From: a virus
IMG/VR virus record: IMGVR_UViG_3300017743_000079
Span: 1-28,891 of that record
Strand: one strand, 5' to 3'
DNA length: 28,891 nucleotides
Of this stretch, positions 1 to 7,102 are shown one piece after another. The notes under the pieces are model-generated. The model ran no database searches, was not told the DNA's origin, and was given only the letters and a program-made list of their open reading frames with translations. The translations under genes and the position numbers were made by a program. Position 1 is the stretch's first letter, and every line of letters starts with the position of its first letter.

Positions 1-408
1 CAATTGTTCTCTGGAATAGTTTTGTATCTGTCGTGAGTACCGAGGATTGCAAGGTAGTTCCCTCTCGAACTGTGCTCCGAAATGACAGTCAGTATCCACC
101 TCATCAAATACATTTGGGGCAGTATCCTTGATGAATATATCCGCATCAATCACGGCAATCTGATCATAATCCTCAAAGTGATCGAACACATTCTCTTTCT
201 CAAAGATAGGAAGGTATCCACCATACTTCATAAAACTATCGGTACTGCGTTGCCCAGTGAATGGATCAGGTCTTATCATCAGTTTTGGTGTTTTTAAAAC
301 AAGATGATCAATACCATACTTATGACCATACTTATCTACACTGTCTATACAATGTCTATACAGTTTAGACTGATCCCCGACTGCAACTTGGAATATTGCT
401 CTTTTCAT
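1..408 (-). CDS. GT-A-type glycosyltransferase, 3' part cut by window edge
   Basis: The reading frame starts at an ATG at 408 and stays open to base 1 (136 residues), so the C-terminus lies outside the window. It begins MKRAIFQVAVGDQSKLYRHC. A DxD motif (D88-A-D90, in IAVIDADIFI) follows a hydrophobic strand, as in GT8-like sugar transferases that use a metal ion and a nucleotide sugar. The layout resembles the complete GT-A gene at 3628-4458 (FIDSDI), so the two may be distant paralogues. The start overlaps the stop of the preceding gene by four bases (ATGA). The substrate cannot be told; with the neighbouring GT9-like and radical SAM genes it probably takes part in glycan synthesis or glycan decoration. 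The fold call is an inference from the DxD context. Confidence 0.75.
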   Translation of the reverse strand, partial: MKRAIFQVAVGDQSKLYRHCIDSVDKYGHKYGIDHLVLKTPKLMIRPDPFTGQRSTDSFMKYGGYLPIFEKENVFDHFEDYDQIAVIDADIFIKDTAPNVFDEVDTDCHFGAQFERELPCNPRYSRQIQNYSREQL

Positions 409-590
409 TGTTTTGTCAAAGTAATCATATTATCCACCACGGACAATACTAGATTATCTCCCTCTTTCCAATCAGCATTTAGATTCTGTAATAACAGTTC
501 TTGGTCAAACTGGATTTGACCCTCACTGTTACGAAATATTTTATAGTCGATAAATGTCATACCGAGTTCTTCAAATACTGCCTTTCTCAT
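405..590 (-). CDS. Small conserved phage protein, unknown function (61 aa)
   Basis: A 61-residue ORF beginning MRKAVFEELGMTFIDYKIFR. It is linked by ATGA overlaps to the genes on both sides, which is the main evidence that it is real. It has no Cys, no transmembrane stretch and no motif I recognise. The middle is rich in Gln, Asn, Leu and Asp, and the end (NLVLSVVDNMITLTKQ) looks like a beta strand pair. I recognise no function. It is probably translated by coupling to the upstream 75-aa gene. Confidence 0.6.
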   Translation of the reverse strand: MRKAVFEELGMTFIDYKIFRNSEGQIQFDQELLLQNLNADWKEGDNLVLSVVDNMITLTKQ

Positions 591-814
591 TCTATATCTA
601 CCTCTGCTTCCGTTTCAATTACTACCCTTGCACCACATGAAAGAATAGGTTTGCCCTCTTCTCCATAACGCACAACAGAGTCTCCATGAATGGTGACCTT
701 GTGTCCGTAGGTATTCTTCTTGCCTTCCTTGACTGTAATAACAGGTTCGTTGGTGCCGTGTTTTAGATTGGCACGAATTTTATGTTGATTCACATGAATA
801 TATTTTTTTGCCAT
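587..814 (-). CDS. Small conserved marine-phage protein (75 aa), unknown function
   Basis: The 75-aa product begins MAKKYIHVNQHKIRANLKHG and ends in an acidic tail after the motif SCGARVVIETEA. The pattern HVNQHxIRxN...NTYGHxVxI...LSCGARVxIET is one I recall from many T4-like marine phages, always as a protein of unknown function. It is likely a small all-beta protein. An ATG start at 814 follows an 18-bp gap after the radical SAM gene, and its stop overlaps the next ORF (ATGA). The role is unknown. Confidence 0.7.
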   Translation of the reverse strand: MAKKYIHVNQHKIRANLKHGTNEPVITVKEGKKNTYGHKVTIHGDSVVRYGEEGKPILSCGARVVIETEAEVDIE

Positions 815-832
815 GATGTATATATGCCTCAG

Positions 833-1795
833 TTATCGATAGTCGTTTAGGTCAAACTCCGTTCCATGCATTTTCATTAAATCTCTTTCGTGGTTTGTGT
901 AGACTAGGACTTCGGGGTCATCAAGAAGGAAGTCGCAACTACGACAATAATCAGGGTAGTTACCAGTGGTATGATCCTCACGGAGTTTGGTGTACTCTTC
1001 TCCTTCCCAGATTTCTTCAATGGTGTTTTTGCTAGTATGTCCAAGAACTGCTTCTTCATCTCTTCCGAGGACTTGGCAACACGGTGCAACAGCACCAGTA
1101 TTACCGTCAAGACCGCCAGCACGAATAACGACATCAGGACTAAAAGGTCTACCACAAGTTTTGACTTCTCCTTTTCTTTCGTTAGCACCGATCTCATATA
1201 CACCAGACCAGTTATGCATCTTCCAAATTTCTGTTTTGACCCCAAGGTCGTTGACCAACTTTTTATACTGTTGGAGTTCACTATTTAGGTTATCGTTGTC
1301 AGTAATCAAGTGATAGGTTGCGACCACACAGTCAGCATTTGTCTCGTCTACATACTTCTTCATCTCACGAATGTTATTCACAACAGTAGTAAAGTTTCCT
1401 CCAACAATGTTGTGCATCCACTCACCATACTTCTCTGCACTGTATCCGATGAAAGAGAATCGATAGAAGTCTAATCCTGCATCAACACAGTCTTTCATAA
1501 ACTGTCCCTGCATACGATACCCATTAGAGAACATGAAGCACTTTGCCCCATACTTCTTTACTATCTTGATATACTCTGGTAGGTTTCTATTGAGAGTAGG
1601 TTCACCACTACCCTCTAGGTTGACAACTCGTAACCCATGCTTGGCACAGTCTGCCACATTCTTCTCGAACTCTTCGAGTTTCATCTTTTTGAGAAACTTC
1701 TTGTCACGACCACCTGTACGCATATCCTGTGGACACATGGTACACGAGTAGTTACAACCACCGTTAATCTCTATTACTGCTCTATCAATTTTCAT
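833..1795 (-). CDS. Radical SAM protein with SPASM-like C-terminal domain
   Basis: The protein (about 320 aa) carries the radical SAM motif CNYSCTMC, with C14, C18 and C21 binding the [4Fe-4S] cluster that cleaves S-adenosylmethionine. A GEP-type motif follows (LEGSGEPTLN). The C-terminal half has further Cys pairs (APCC near 240, CRSC near 288) typical of the SPASM/twitch extension that binds auxiliary Fe-S clusters. I chose the ATG at 1795; a TTG at 1810 also opens the frame but is less likely. The start overlaps the upstream GT9-like gene by 11 bases, and GGAAAG sits a short distance before it. Neighbouring glycosyltransferases suggest action on a sugar or a peptide made in this cluster, but the substrate is unknown. 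Phage production of Fe-S enzymes fits the iscU gene elsewhere in this window. Confidence 0.88.
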   Translation of the reverse strand: MKIDRAVIEINGGCNYSCTMCPQDMRTGGRDKKFLKKMKLEEFEKNVADCAKHGLRVVNLEGSGEPTLNRNLPEYIKIVKKYGAKCFMFSNGYRMQGQFMKDCVDAGLDFYRFSFIGYSAEKYGEWMHNIVGGNFTTVVNNIREMKKYVDETNADCVVATYHLITDNDNLNSELQQYKKLVNDLGVKTEIWKMHNWSGVYEIGANERKGEVKTCGRPFSPDVVIRAGGLDGNTGAVAPCCQVLGRDEEAVLGHTSKNTIEEIWEGEEYTKLREDHTTGNYPDYCRSCDFLLDDPEVLVYTNHERDLMKMHGTEFDLNDYR

Positions 1796-2606
1796 CAAAT
1801 AACTTTCCAAGTTTCTTCAAGTATCTATCTGCTTTAGATTGCATATGTTTGTGACCTTGCTCTGTGAAACTTTCTACAAACTTCATTGTATGTTCTCTAT
1901 TAGGTCTACATACTACCTGTGGACAATGGTATCCAGTAATGCCTTCCCATGAAGGAATGAATATAGGTGTAGCAAACATTTTAGCAATATAATGCCACAT
2001 ACCATCGTAACAAAAAACATAATCAGCATCTTGTATCTGTTTGTATACATCTCTGATTGGAGTCCTGTAGGTCAACTCTACTGGTATCCAACCCTCCGCA
2101 GACAGTGAGCTTATTATATCACCCCAATCATCTTTTGTCAAGAACCTTTTCCATTTTCTTGGTGGTTCACTATTATATGTGGGTGTCCATATAGCAATCT
2201 TCTTTGTCTTGATATGATTTCGATATTCTTCCTTCTTGAATACCCAGTCCATTTCTTGGGGACATTGTTTGTTCCTATATGCACCAGAACCAAAATGAAA
2301 TCGTATCTTTTCTTTTATACCGTTAGTGTTACCAGAGTCAAATAGATCAGAATTATAGACATGGGTAACTGTCACATCTTCTTGACGATGGAACTTGGTA
2401 TGAATCCAAGTCATTCGTTCAACAATAGTTTCGGGGTCGTCAGGAGTCTCTAGGTGACCTTCATCAGTCTCCCAGTGCATCTCCAAATGGATTTGTTTCT
2501 TGGTGCGGTAGGCATAGTTGTGGCAGACATTCAATGCCAACATAAAGTCACCTACACCCCAAGTACCTCTCCATCGAACTCTTTCGATGTCTCTCAGGTC
2601 TGCCAT
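1785..2606 (-). CDS. GT9-like glycosyltransferase (GT-B fold)
   Basis: This 273-aa protein starts MADLRDIERVRWRGTWGVGD, where the N-terminal GxGD-like turn is typical of GT-B enzymes. The C-terminal half has the pattern DADYVFCYDGMWHYIAKMF followed by TPIFIPSWEG, which matches the family-9 (heptosyltransferase-like) donor-binding region of the form D-G-x-x-H-x-A-x-x-x-x-x-P. It is probably a soluble enzyme using a nucleotide sugar. The ATG immediately follows the TAA of the EF-hand gene (no gap), and the 3' end overlaps the radical SAM gene. The family call is a by-eye match; a different GT-B family or a degenerate relative is possible. Confidence 0.65.
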   Translation of the reverse strand: MADLRDIERVRWRGTWGVGDFMLALNVCHNYAYRTKKQIHLEMHWETDEGHLETPDDPETIVERMTWIHTKFHRQEDVTVTHVYNSDLFDSGNTNGIKEKIRFHFGSGAYRNKQCPQEMDWVFKKEEYRNHIKTKKIAIWTPTYNSEPPRKWKRFLTKDDWGDIISSLSAEGWIPVELTYRTPIRDVYKQIQDADYVFCYDGMWHYIAKMFATPIFIPSWEGITGYHCPQVVCRPNREHTMKFVESFTEQGHKHMQSKADRYLKKLGKLFDEN

Positions 2607-2933
2607 TTATTTTTTTGGATTGGTGTTTTGGAATCCAAAGAATGCGGATACGATAGCGGCAACCGACAAGAAGTAGATTGATGCAATGTCTCCGATAAGT
2701 TCTGCCGCCTTGTCTAAACCGAACAAGACTGTGATGAAAATGCCACTTGGATAGAACAGCATACCTATCAGAGAGAACCATGCCATCTTGCGTTGTGCAT
2801 CTCTCATCAGGTCTTGATCTTCGAGTTCTTTGCGTTTGAACTCAAGATACATTTCCTGTTCTGCTTTTGATACCTTACCATCCCCATTGCTATCAGCAGG
2901 ATGGTAGGTGTATGATTTAGTTGTCTCTTCCAT
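2607..2933 (-). CDS. EF-hand membrane protein (108 aa)
   Basis: Residues 14-25 (DSNGDGKVSKAE) form a canonical 12-residue EF-hand calcium loop: D1, N3, D5, G6, K7, S9 and E12. A charged helix follows (about 26-48), then two hydrophobic segments (about 50-70 and 80-102), so the calcium loop is tethered to a membrane. Similar short proteins with the sequence RDAQRKMAWF occur in marine T4-like phages as far as I recall, without a known function. The ATG at 2933 has an AGGG ribosome binding site 7 bases upstream, inside an inverted repeat. A calcium sensor at the host membrane, or a virion-associated protein, is conceivable; neither is shown by sequence. Confidence 0.72.
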   Translation of the reverse strand: MEETTKSYTYHPADSNGDGKVSKAEQEMYLEFKRKELEDQDLMRDAQRKMAWFSLIGMLFYPSGIFITVLFGLDKAAELIGDIASIYFLSVAAIVSAFFGFQNTNPKK

Positions 2934-2938
2934 TGAAA

Positions 2939-2970
2939 TACCCTATGAAGTTATTAGTTTACATAGGGTA
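2939..2970 (-). promoter_or_regulatory. Hairpin covering the ribosome binding site of the EF-hand gene
   Basis: A perfect 9-bp inverted repeat (TACCCTATG at 2939-2947, CATAGGGTA at 2962-2970) with a 14-base AT-rich loop lies between the HAD and EF-hand genes. On the minus strand the 3' arm carries AGGG, placed 7 bases before the ATG at 2933, so a folded transcript would hide the ribosome binding site. No U-run follows, which argues against a simple intrinsic terminator. Control of translation, or RNA end protection, is inferred. Confidence 0.55.
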
Positions 2971-2980
2971 TATAGGGGTT

Positions 2981-3565
2981 TTAACCTTCTAGGTATTCGT
3001 AAATGTCTTTCCAACCAGTCATTAGAGGGAACTCTTGGTTATCCATGTTGTAACCATGTTCCATCAAGATACTCTCTAGACCGAATCTCTTACCAACCTC
3101 GGCATTCTCAACCTTGTCTTCAACCCAGACATAACCAGTACCTTCGTATTGACTCAGAACTTCATCTTTGTCAGCACCAGTATCAAGGTAGATAAACTTG
3201 ACAAAAGAGGTCTCACCGAACAACTTCTGAATGTTCATCGTTCTGAGTTTCTGTGCATTCTCGTCTTTGCTCATAGAAGTGATTAGGTGAAAGACATAAC
3301 CATGTTCTTCGTGCAGTTTTCTAACATACTGCATGGCATCACGGAGAGGTGGGATGAAACCCATGTGTGCCGATTCGTTGAAGAACCTTACTAATTTCTT
3401 AGACTCTGTTCTTGGTATGTCATATACCTCACAGATGTCGTATTCCAAGGGTTTCTTTGCCACATAACCCTTCTCTTGCATCCAGACATTAAAAGCATAA
3501 CCCCAGTTTAAGAGGACTCCGTCTGCATCAGTCAATATTACTTTTTGGTGATCTTTATTTCTCAA
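2981..3565 (-). CDS. HAD-superfamily hydrolase (phosphatase-like)
   Basis: The 194-aa protein has HAD motif I as TDADGVLL (nucleophile D13, acid/base D15), motif II in LITSMSK (T96 or S97) and a motif III/IV-like acidic end WVEDKVENAE (E149, D150). The length and cap position fit small phosphatases such as phage 5'(3')-deoxynucleotidases, so dephosphorylation of a nucleotide or sugar phosphate is plausible. The start is TTG at 3565: an in-frame stop lies just upstream, no in-frame ATG is near, and AAGGA sits 8 bases before the TTG. A perfect sigma-70 promoter at 3603-3631 precedes it and probably begins a transcription unit here. Confidence 0.78.
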   Translation of the reverse strand: MRNKDHQKVILTDADGVLLNWGYAFNVWMQEKGYVAKKPLEYDICEVYDIPRTESKKLVRFFNESAHMGFIPPLRDAMQYVRKLHEEHGYVFHLITSMSKDENAQKLRTMNIQKLFGETSFVKFIYLDTGADKDEVLSQYEGTGYVWVEDKVENAEVGKRFGLESILMEHGYNMDNQEFPLMTGWKDIYEYLEG

Positions 3566-3584
3566 TTCATTGTTCCTTACTCAT

Positions 3585-3632
3585 CTCATTCTCAATACAA
3601 GTATTATACAACACTCAGCACACTTTGTCAAG
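3585..3632 (-). repeat. 48-bp promoter repeat, copy 1
   Basis: This 48-bp segment matches 7536-7583 at 44 of 48 positions by my count. It spans the whole promoter (-35, spacer, -10) and about 18 bases of the transcribed region. The four differences are three in the spacer and one after the -10. It looks like a mobile promoter cassette duplicated within the genome. Confidence 0.85.
3603..3631 (-). promoter_or_regulatory. Consensus sigma-70 promoter P1
   Basis: On the minus strand, TTGACA (3626-3631) and TATAAT (3603-3608) are both perfect hexamers with exactly 17 bases between them. The promoter lies just upstream of the HAD gene. The TGA stop of the upstream glycosyltransferase gene (3628-3630) is inside the -35 hexamer. 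Such strong host-type promoters usually drive early phage transcription. Confidence 0.9.
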
Positions 3633-4458
3633 GTTTTAGATATTTAAATTTGCCTTTTTTATAGTCTTCTAGCATAGTGACCTTATTGCCACCACCAGTA
3701 TAATGCAGGAAGTTCTGGTCATATCCACGATCATCCTTATAATGGGTCGGAGTATCATTCCAAGTCTGATCGATACTCTGAATCTTGAATCCGTGTTTGG
3801 TCAACTGACCAGAAATGAATGGTTGGTCATTGTTGATCCAGAAGGGATCACCGTGTTCGTCACCATCCATCATATAACTGTACCAAGGGTCAAATACTTC
3901 TCTTGCCTTGAGTCTTGCTTCCTTAGTCCACACCAACATACCAGTATTGAATGTCAGTACGCAAGAAGGTCTGTACGGTGGTTCGGTGGGCACTATTGGC
4001 ATACCATTGCGTTCTAACTTGGTAATCAGTTGTTGTTTGATCTTGTCACTGTAGTCCCAACTGTTATATCCACCTTCGGTATCTGATCTTATCTCTGATT
4101 CAAAGACACCTGTGACCTCGTAGTCACCACACTGGTCAAACACATTTTCCTCGGTATTACAGATGATGTCTGAGTCGATGAATGCCACCTTGTCGAAATC
4201 ATCGTACATCGGGTCATAGATCATTCGCAGACATTCAAAGAGTAATACAGTTGACCCATTGAAGTTCTTGGTGTATACTTGCTTGGTAGAATAGTGGTGG
4301 GTGCAACCAATCTTATCTGCATAGATTTGGAATGACTTGGCAGATAGGTCGGCAGTTCTCCGATACAGTTCACCACGAGTGCCTTGGGGATACTGAGGCA
4401 CTTTGCCTCGTTTATCGGTCTCCTCGTTGGTGATCATGTATTGGTAGATTAGATTCAT
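3628..4458 (-). CDS. GT8-like glycosyltransferase (GT-A fold)
   Basis: The 276-aa protein contains a hydrophobic strand ending in a DxD motif (VAFIDSDI, D95 and D97), the metal/nucleotide-sugar site of GT-A enzymes. Further family-8-like blocks follow: FNTGMLVWTKEA, NNDQPF and FLHYTGGG. It begins MNLIYQYMITNEE at an ATG that overlaps the M15 peptidase stop by four bases. The sugar and acceptor cannot be inferred. With the partial gene at 1-408 and the GT9- and GT2-like genes, it suggests that the phage makes or modifies a glycan, perhaps on its virion or the host surface. Confidence 0.78.
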   Translation of the reverse strand: MNLIYQYMITNEETDKRGKVPQYPQGTRGELYRRTADLSAKSFQIYADKIGCTHHYSTKQVYTKNFNGSTVLLFECLRMIYDPMYDDFDKVAFIDSDIICNTEENVFDQCGDYEVTGVFESEIRSDTEGGYNSWDYSDKIKQQLITKLERNGMPIVPTEPPYRPSCVLTFNTGMLVWTKEARLKAREVFDPWYSYMMDGDEHGDPFWINNDQPFISGQLTKHGFKIQSIDQTWNDTPTHYKDDRGYDQNFLHYTGGGNKVTMLEDYKKGKFKYLKP

Positions 4459-4919
4459 TCGGGCAGACCAACTGAATATTGTGTCTTACCATCTACTCGT
4501 TGTGCAGTCAAGCATCGGTTACGATTCTCTTCTGGACTCACATAGGATAGATGAATCCAACCAGATGTCGGATCACCTTCTTCGTAGAACTCAGAGATCA
4601 ATTGATCAAAGTCTAGATTATCTCTAATCCATTTTGCGACTTCTAGGTTGTCTGTACCATCACACTCAAAGTCAACTGCTTGACCTTTACTGTGTTGTGA
4701 TGTCGTAGAACCACCAATTGCTTCGTTCAATGCAGGACTTCTGTATCCCGAACTGATACGAGTAGTGCCCCAATGTTCTCGAACCTTCTGTACGCAGTTC
4801 TCGAACAATGCCACCGCACTAACCAAGTGTTCATCTTGGGGTGTGTTGTCGATACCCAAACGAGTCGCAGTCATAGACTTGGTGAACTCTTTGAGTGTAA
4901 AGTTTTTACTTAGTCTCAT
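4455..4919 (-). CDS. M15-type peptidase, candidate endolysin
   Basis: The 154-aa protein has the M15 zinc-peptidase signature: SxHxxGxAxD as SQHSKGQAVDFE (H76, D83) and a distal WIHLSY (H123), plus SSGYRSPALN before them. Family members (peptidase_M15_3) cleave peptide cross-links in peptidoglycan and act as phage endolysins. No signal peptide is visible, so it would need a holin to cross the membrane; a 3TM holin candidate lies at 12457-12918. The ATG overlaps the PhoH stop by four bases and follows an AGAGGA ribosome binding site. Being downstream of PhoH rather than beside the holin is unusual but common in T4-like genomes. Confidence 0.85.
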   Translation of the reverse strand: MRLSKNFTLKEFTKSMTATRLGIDNTPQDEHLVSAVALFENCVQKVREHWGTTRISSGYRSPALNEAIGGSTTSQHSKGQAVDFECDGTDNLEVAKWIRDNLDFDQLISEFYEEGDPTSGWIHLSYVSPEENRNRCLTAQRVDGKTQYSVGLPE

Positions 4920-5602
4920 TTTATGTTTCCTCTTTCAACCATTTCCTTTGTCATTATATAGTCCCGAACAAAGTCAGACCTTACGATGTCTGCCCACCCA
5001 TATTCCACAGTGGTAAAGTTGTTCATTACTTCCATAATGTTCATAAAGTCAAGGATGCCTTTTTTATCTGAACCCGACTTGAGATCAGACTGATAATAAT
5101 CACCACTGAATATGATTCGACTGTTGCGACCCACCCTTGTGATAATACTGTCTAGTTCGTGATATGTGAGATTCTGCATCTCATCCACGAGCACAACACA
5201 ATCATCCAGAGTTGTACCACGGATAAACGATGTAGACACAAACTCTATGAGACCCTGTTGTTCTAGATTCTCGTATGCCATCTTCTCATTAAAGAGTTCG
5301 GTACAGATAGACCGATAGGGTGCGGTGTAGGCATCAACCTTTTCTTCTACCGAACCGGGAAGATAACCCATCTCTCGTGTGGGGACAACACTTCTTACAA
5401 TAACAAGTTTACTCTGATCGTAGGACTTGTCCATGACATCCCACAGTGCAAGGTACATACCTACAAAGGTTTTACCAGTACCCGCAGAACCACAGAGAAC
5501 CAAGTGGTCTCCGTCATTCCATGCATCGTGTGCGATTTGTTGATTTGATGTGATAGCAGGATAGGTGAGTAGATCGTCTACTCTCAATCGTTTCATTGTC
5601 AT
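4916..5602 (-). CDS. phoH: PhoH-like P-loop ATPase
   Basis: The 228-aa protein has Walker A GSAGTGKT (38-45), a Walker B acidic pair in VLVDEMQNLT (D140, E141), and the motifs TREMGYLPG and FSGDYYQSD expected of the PhoH ATPase family. PhoH is one of the commonest genes in marine phages; its exact task is unknown, with RNA metabolism or phosphate stress proposed. Length fits phage PhoH. The start ATG overlaps the stop of the 78-aa gene (ATGA), so expression is coupled. Confidence 0.93.
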   Translation of the reverse strand: MTMKRLRVDDLLTYPAITSNQQIAHDAWNDGDHLVLCGSAGTGKTFVGMYLALWDVMDKSYDQSKLVIVRSVVPTREMGYLPGSVEEKVDAYTAPYRSICTELFNEKMAYENLEQQGLIEFVSTSFIRGTTLDDCVVLVDEMQNLTYHELDSIITRVGRNSRIIFSGDYYQSDLKSGSDKKGILDFMNIMEVMNNFTTVEYGWADIVRSDFVRDYIMTKEMVERGNIK

Positions 5603-5835
5603 GTTTTTATGGTAGTCCCTTTACCCGATCCCTTCTCGATATTTTTCAAGTGCTGTTTCCAGTCACCACTTGTTTTGTTAATGATATTGCCTGTAGCACT
5701 GATCAATGCAGGGGCACCAATCTCTTGAGACCAATCCTCTCCCAAACTTTTCAAATGTTCTTGAAGTTTTTCATACGAGCAAAACATCGTTTGAGTGTCT
5801 TTGGTTTTCTTATTTACAACTGTATACATTGGCAT
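5599..5835 (-). CDS. Small conserved phage protein before phoH (78 aa)
   Basis: The product begins MPMYTVVNKKTKDTQTMFCS and ends in a Gly/Lys-rich tail. The N-terminal MPxYxxxNKxT...E pattern resembles a small beta zinc-ribbon-like (FmdB-type) protein in which the Cys ligands are missing, since there is only one Cys. Similar proteins commonly precede phoH in T4-like marine phages, as I recall. The ATG is preceded by AGGAG at a 9-base distance. Function unknown. Confidence 0.65.
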   Translation of the reverse strand: MPMYTVVNKKTKDTQTMFCSYEKLQEHLKSLGEDWSQEIGAPALISATGNIINKTSGDWKQHLKNIEKGSGKGTTIKT

Positions 5836-5860
5836 ATTAATATACTCCTATATGACGAAA

Positions 5861-5877
5861 GGGGTGACTCGCACCCC
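5861..5877 (-). terminator. GC-rich hairpin, possible terminator or processing site
   Basis: GGGGTG and CACCCC pair perfectly around a five-base loop in an otherwise AT-rich gap between the 57-aa gene and the 78-aa gene. On the minus strand only three T residues follow (CACCCCTTTCG), so termination would be weak at best. It may tune read-through toward phoH or protect an RNA end. Confidence 0.45.
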
Positions 5878-5900
5878 CTCCGAGATACTTACCACCTACC

Positions 5901-6074
5901 TTATGCTAGAATTTGAGTTGAATTTTCGTACTCGGCAATAGTTTGATTCAAGTATGATTTTTTTATCGCTAACTTGTGTGCGAGGTTGTCTCTTCCCTTT
6001 TTCTTGAGACGGTGGATGTAATTATCAAGTTCTCGACTATCATTCTTTAATCTCTCTATTTGGTTTCTTGGCAT
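5901..6074 (-). CDS. Small basic coiled-coil protein (57 aa)
   Basis: The start is taken as ATG at 6074 (MPRNQIERLKNDSRELDNYI) because AAGGAG lies 8 bases upstream; an upstream GTG at 6083 would overlap that site. The protein is helical, with a heptad-like pattern of Leu and Ile and many Lys and Arg residues, so a coiled coil or nucleic-acid contact is possible. Function unknown. It ends 24 bases before the GC-rich hairpin. Confidence 0.6.
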   Translation of the reverse strand: MPRNQIERLKNDSRELDNYIHRLKKKGRDNLAHKLAIKKSYLNQTIAEYENSTQILA

Positions 6075-6114
6075 TAAACGCACTCCTTGGTTATTGAAAG
6101 AAACATAACGAAAA

Positions 6115-6537
6115 TTAAGATAGCAGGGTCGGGAATGCCTCCTCTACTAACTTCTTAGTCAAACCTTTGACTGGAGATTTCTTGTCTTTCATACTTAGGA
6201 CAATCAAGGCATCCTCGGCATGAATACTCTCCAATAATTGAATAAATTTCGTTTCGACTCGCAGTTGACCTAACTTGGAACTCCGTGCACCTTCAACAAA
6301 GTCACCGAACTCACGGTGAAGTTTCCTCAGAGTTGAGGGAGTGCTTTCTGGTCGATTGGGGTTATAGGGAGGTTTCCCTTCGGGTAAACAGAACTTGAGA
6401 CGGTCATCGAATGTGCCTCGAATGACATCTTTGATAGCAGGGACTCGACTCCCTTGTTCTTGTAGGAAAGTAATTTTATCCTTCCTCGTTTTTAGTTTAG
6501 TGAAATCCTCAAAGATTTCAAACACTTCTTTTTCCAT
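6115..6537 (-). CDS. Conserved T4-like marine phage protein (140 aa, DUF6433-like)
   Basis: The protein begins MEKEVFEIFEDFTKLKTRKD and contains the blocks LKFCLPEGKPPYNPN and LRKLHREFGDFV, then a helical C-terminal half with IHAEDALIVLSMKDKK. This combination is typical of a conserved family found widely in T4-like marine phages, which I believe is DUF6433; the family name is from memory. No catalytic motif is visible. AGAGGA lies just before the ATG. Its place in the early block suggests a host-takeover or replication-related role, as inference only. Confidence 0.75.
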   Translation of the reverse strand: MEKEVFEIFEDFTKLKTRKDKITFLQEQGSRVPAIKDVIRGTFDDRLKFCLPEGKPPYNPNRPESTPSTLRKLHREFGDFVEGARSSKLGQLRVETKFIQLLESIHAEDALIVLSMKDKKSPVKGLTKKLVEEAFPTLLS

Positions 6538-6562
6538 AATTTCCTCTTACTTTATATATACA

Positions 6563-6745
6563 TCATTTGTTTTTAACACGGTCAAAATGTGCAATTAATT
6601 CATCACGCATTTGCTCATATTCACCAACCAAGTAAGAATAAGTCACAATCTTTTCTTCGTTATCTTCTTCGGTTGCTTTATAAAGTTCTTCTTGGGCACT
6701 TTCAATCAATGCTTGTGCGTTAGCAATTTGTTCCTCTTGACTCAT
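6563..6745 (-). CDS. Small acidic helical protein (60 aa)
   Basis: The 60-aa product begins MSQEEQIANAQALIESAQEE and is highly acidic with one long predicted helix, ending in a basic KNK tail. It has no Cys and no transmembrane segment. A good AAGGA site lies 7 bases before the ATG. Function unknown; small acidic early proteins of phages are often inhibitors of host nucleic-acid-binding proteins, but nothing here proves that. Confidence 0.6.
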   Translation of the reverse strand: MSQEEQIANAQALIESAQEELYKATEEDNEEKIVTYSYLVGEYEQMRDELIAHFDRVKNK

Positions 6746-6755
6746 TATATAGTCC

Positions 6756-6926
6756 TTAGTTAAAAGTCTCAGTCCACGCAGTAAATATCTGCTTTGCCTC
6801 TTGTTTAGTCATATCAAACTCTTGTTGCAACATACGAGGTGCACCAAACATATTCATCTGACCACTCTCTCGCAGTTCATCAAGAACAGAGAAATAGAAA
6901 TCGTAATCCGATTGTGCAATAAACAT
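6756..6926 (-). CDS. Small conserved phage protein (56 aa)
   Basis: I place the start at ATG 6926 (MFIAQSDYDFYFSVLDELRE), since it forms a TAATG junction with the upstream 58-aa gene; an upstream TTG at 6938 would overlap that gene further. The pattern LRESGxMNMFGAPRxLQxEF followed by EAKxIFxxWxxxF is one I recall as frequent in many phages. It is likely a small three-helix protein. Function unknown. Confidence 0.68.
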   Translation of the reverse strand: MFIAQSDYDFYFSVLDELRESGQMNMFGAPRMLQQEFDMTKQEAKQIFTAWTETFN

Positions 6927-7102
6927 TAGATTCTCCAACTCGTTACAAACTCACCCAGACCACCGCATTTGCCATCTTCGTCATATTCGACAGTCCAGAC
7001 CTCAACCACTTCCGCATCATCAGTGACACGCATCTCATACTCAGTTCCGAACAGAGTGAAATGAGTCGCATCACTTGGGTTTCTCAAATCGAAAGTATAC
7101 AT
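6926..7102 (-). CDS. Small acidic protein (58 aa), unknown function
   Basis: An ORF from ATG 7102 to TAA 6926, sharing one base with the stop of the upstream gene and one with the start of the downstream gene. It begins MYTFDLRNPSDATHFTLFGT and has alternating hydrophobic residues (VVEVWTVEYDEDG), consistent with a small beta protein. Tight junctions on both sides support it as a real gene. No known motif. Confidence 0.65.
   Translation of the reverse strand: MYTFDLRNPSDATHFTLFGTEYEMRVTDDAEVVEVWTVEYDEDGKCGGLGEFVTSWRI

Noticed and set aside
5861-5880. A GC-rich stem that resembles a tRNA T-arm.
   Set aside because: The stem has a mismatch when read with a seven-base T-loop, there is no room for the other arms in the 65-base gap, and no anticodon stem is visible.
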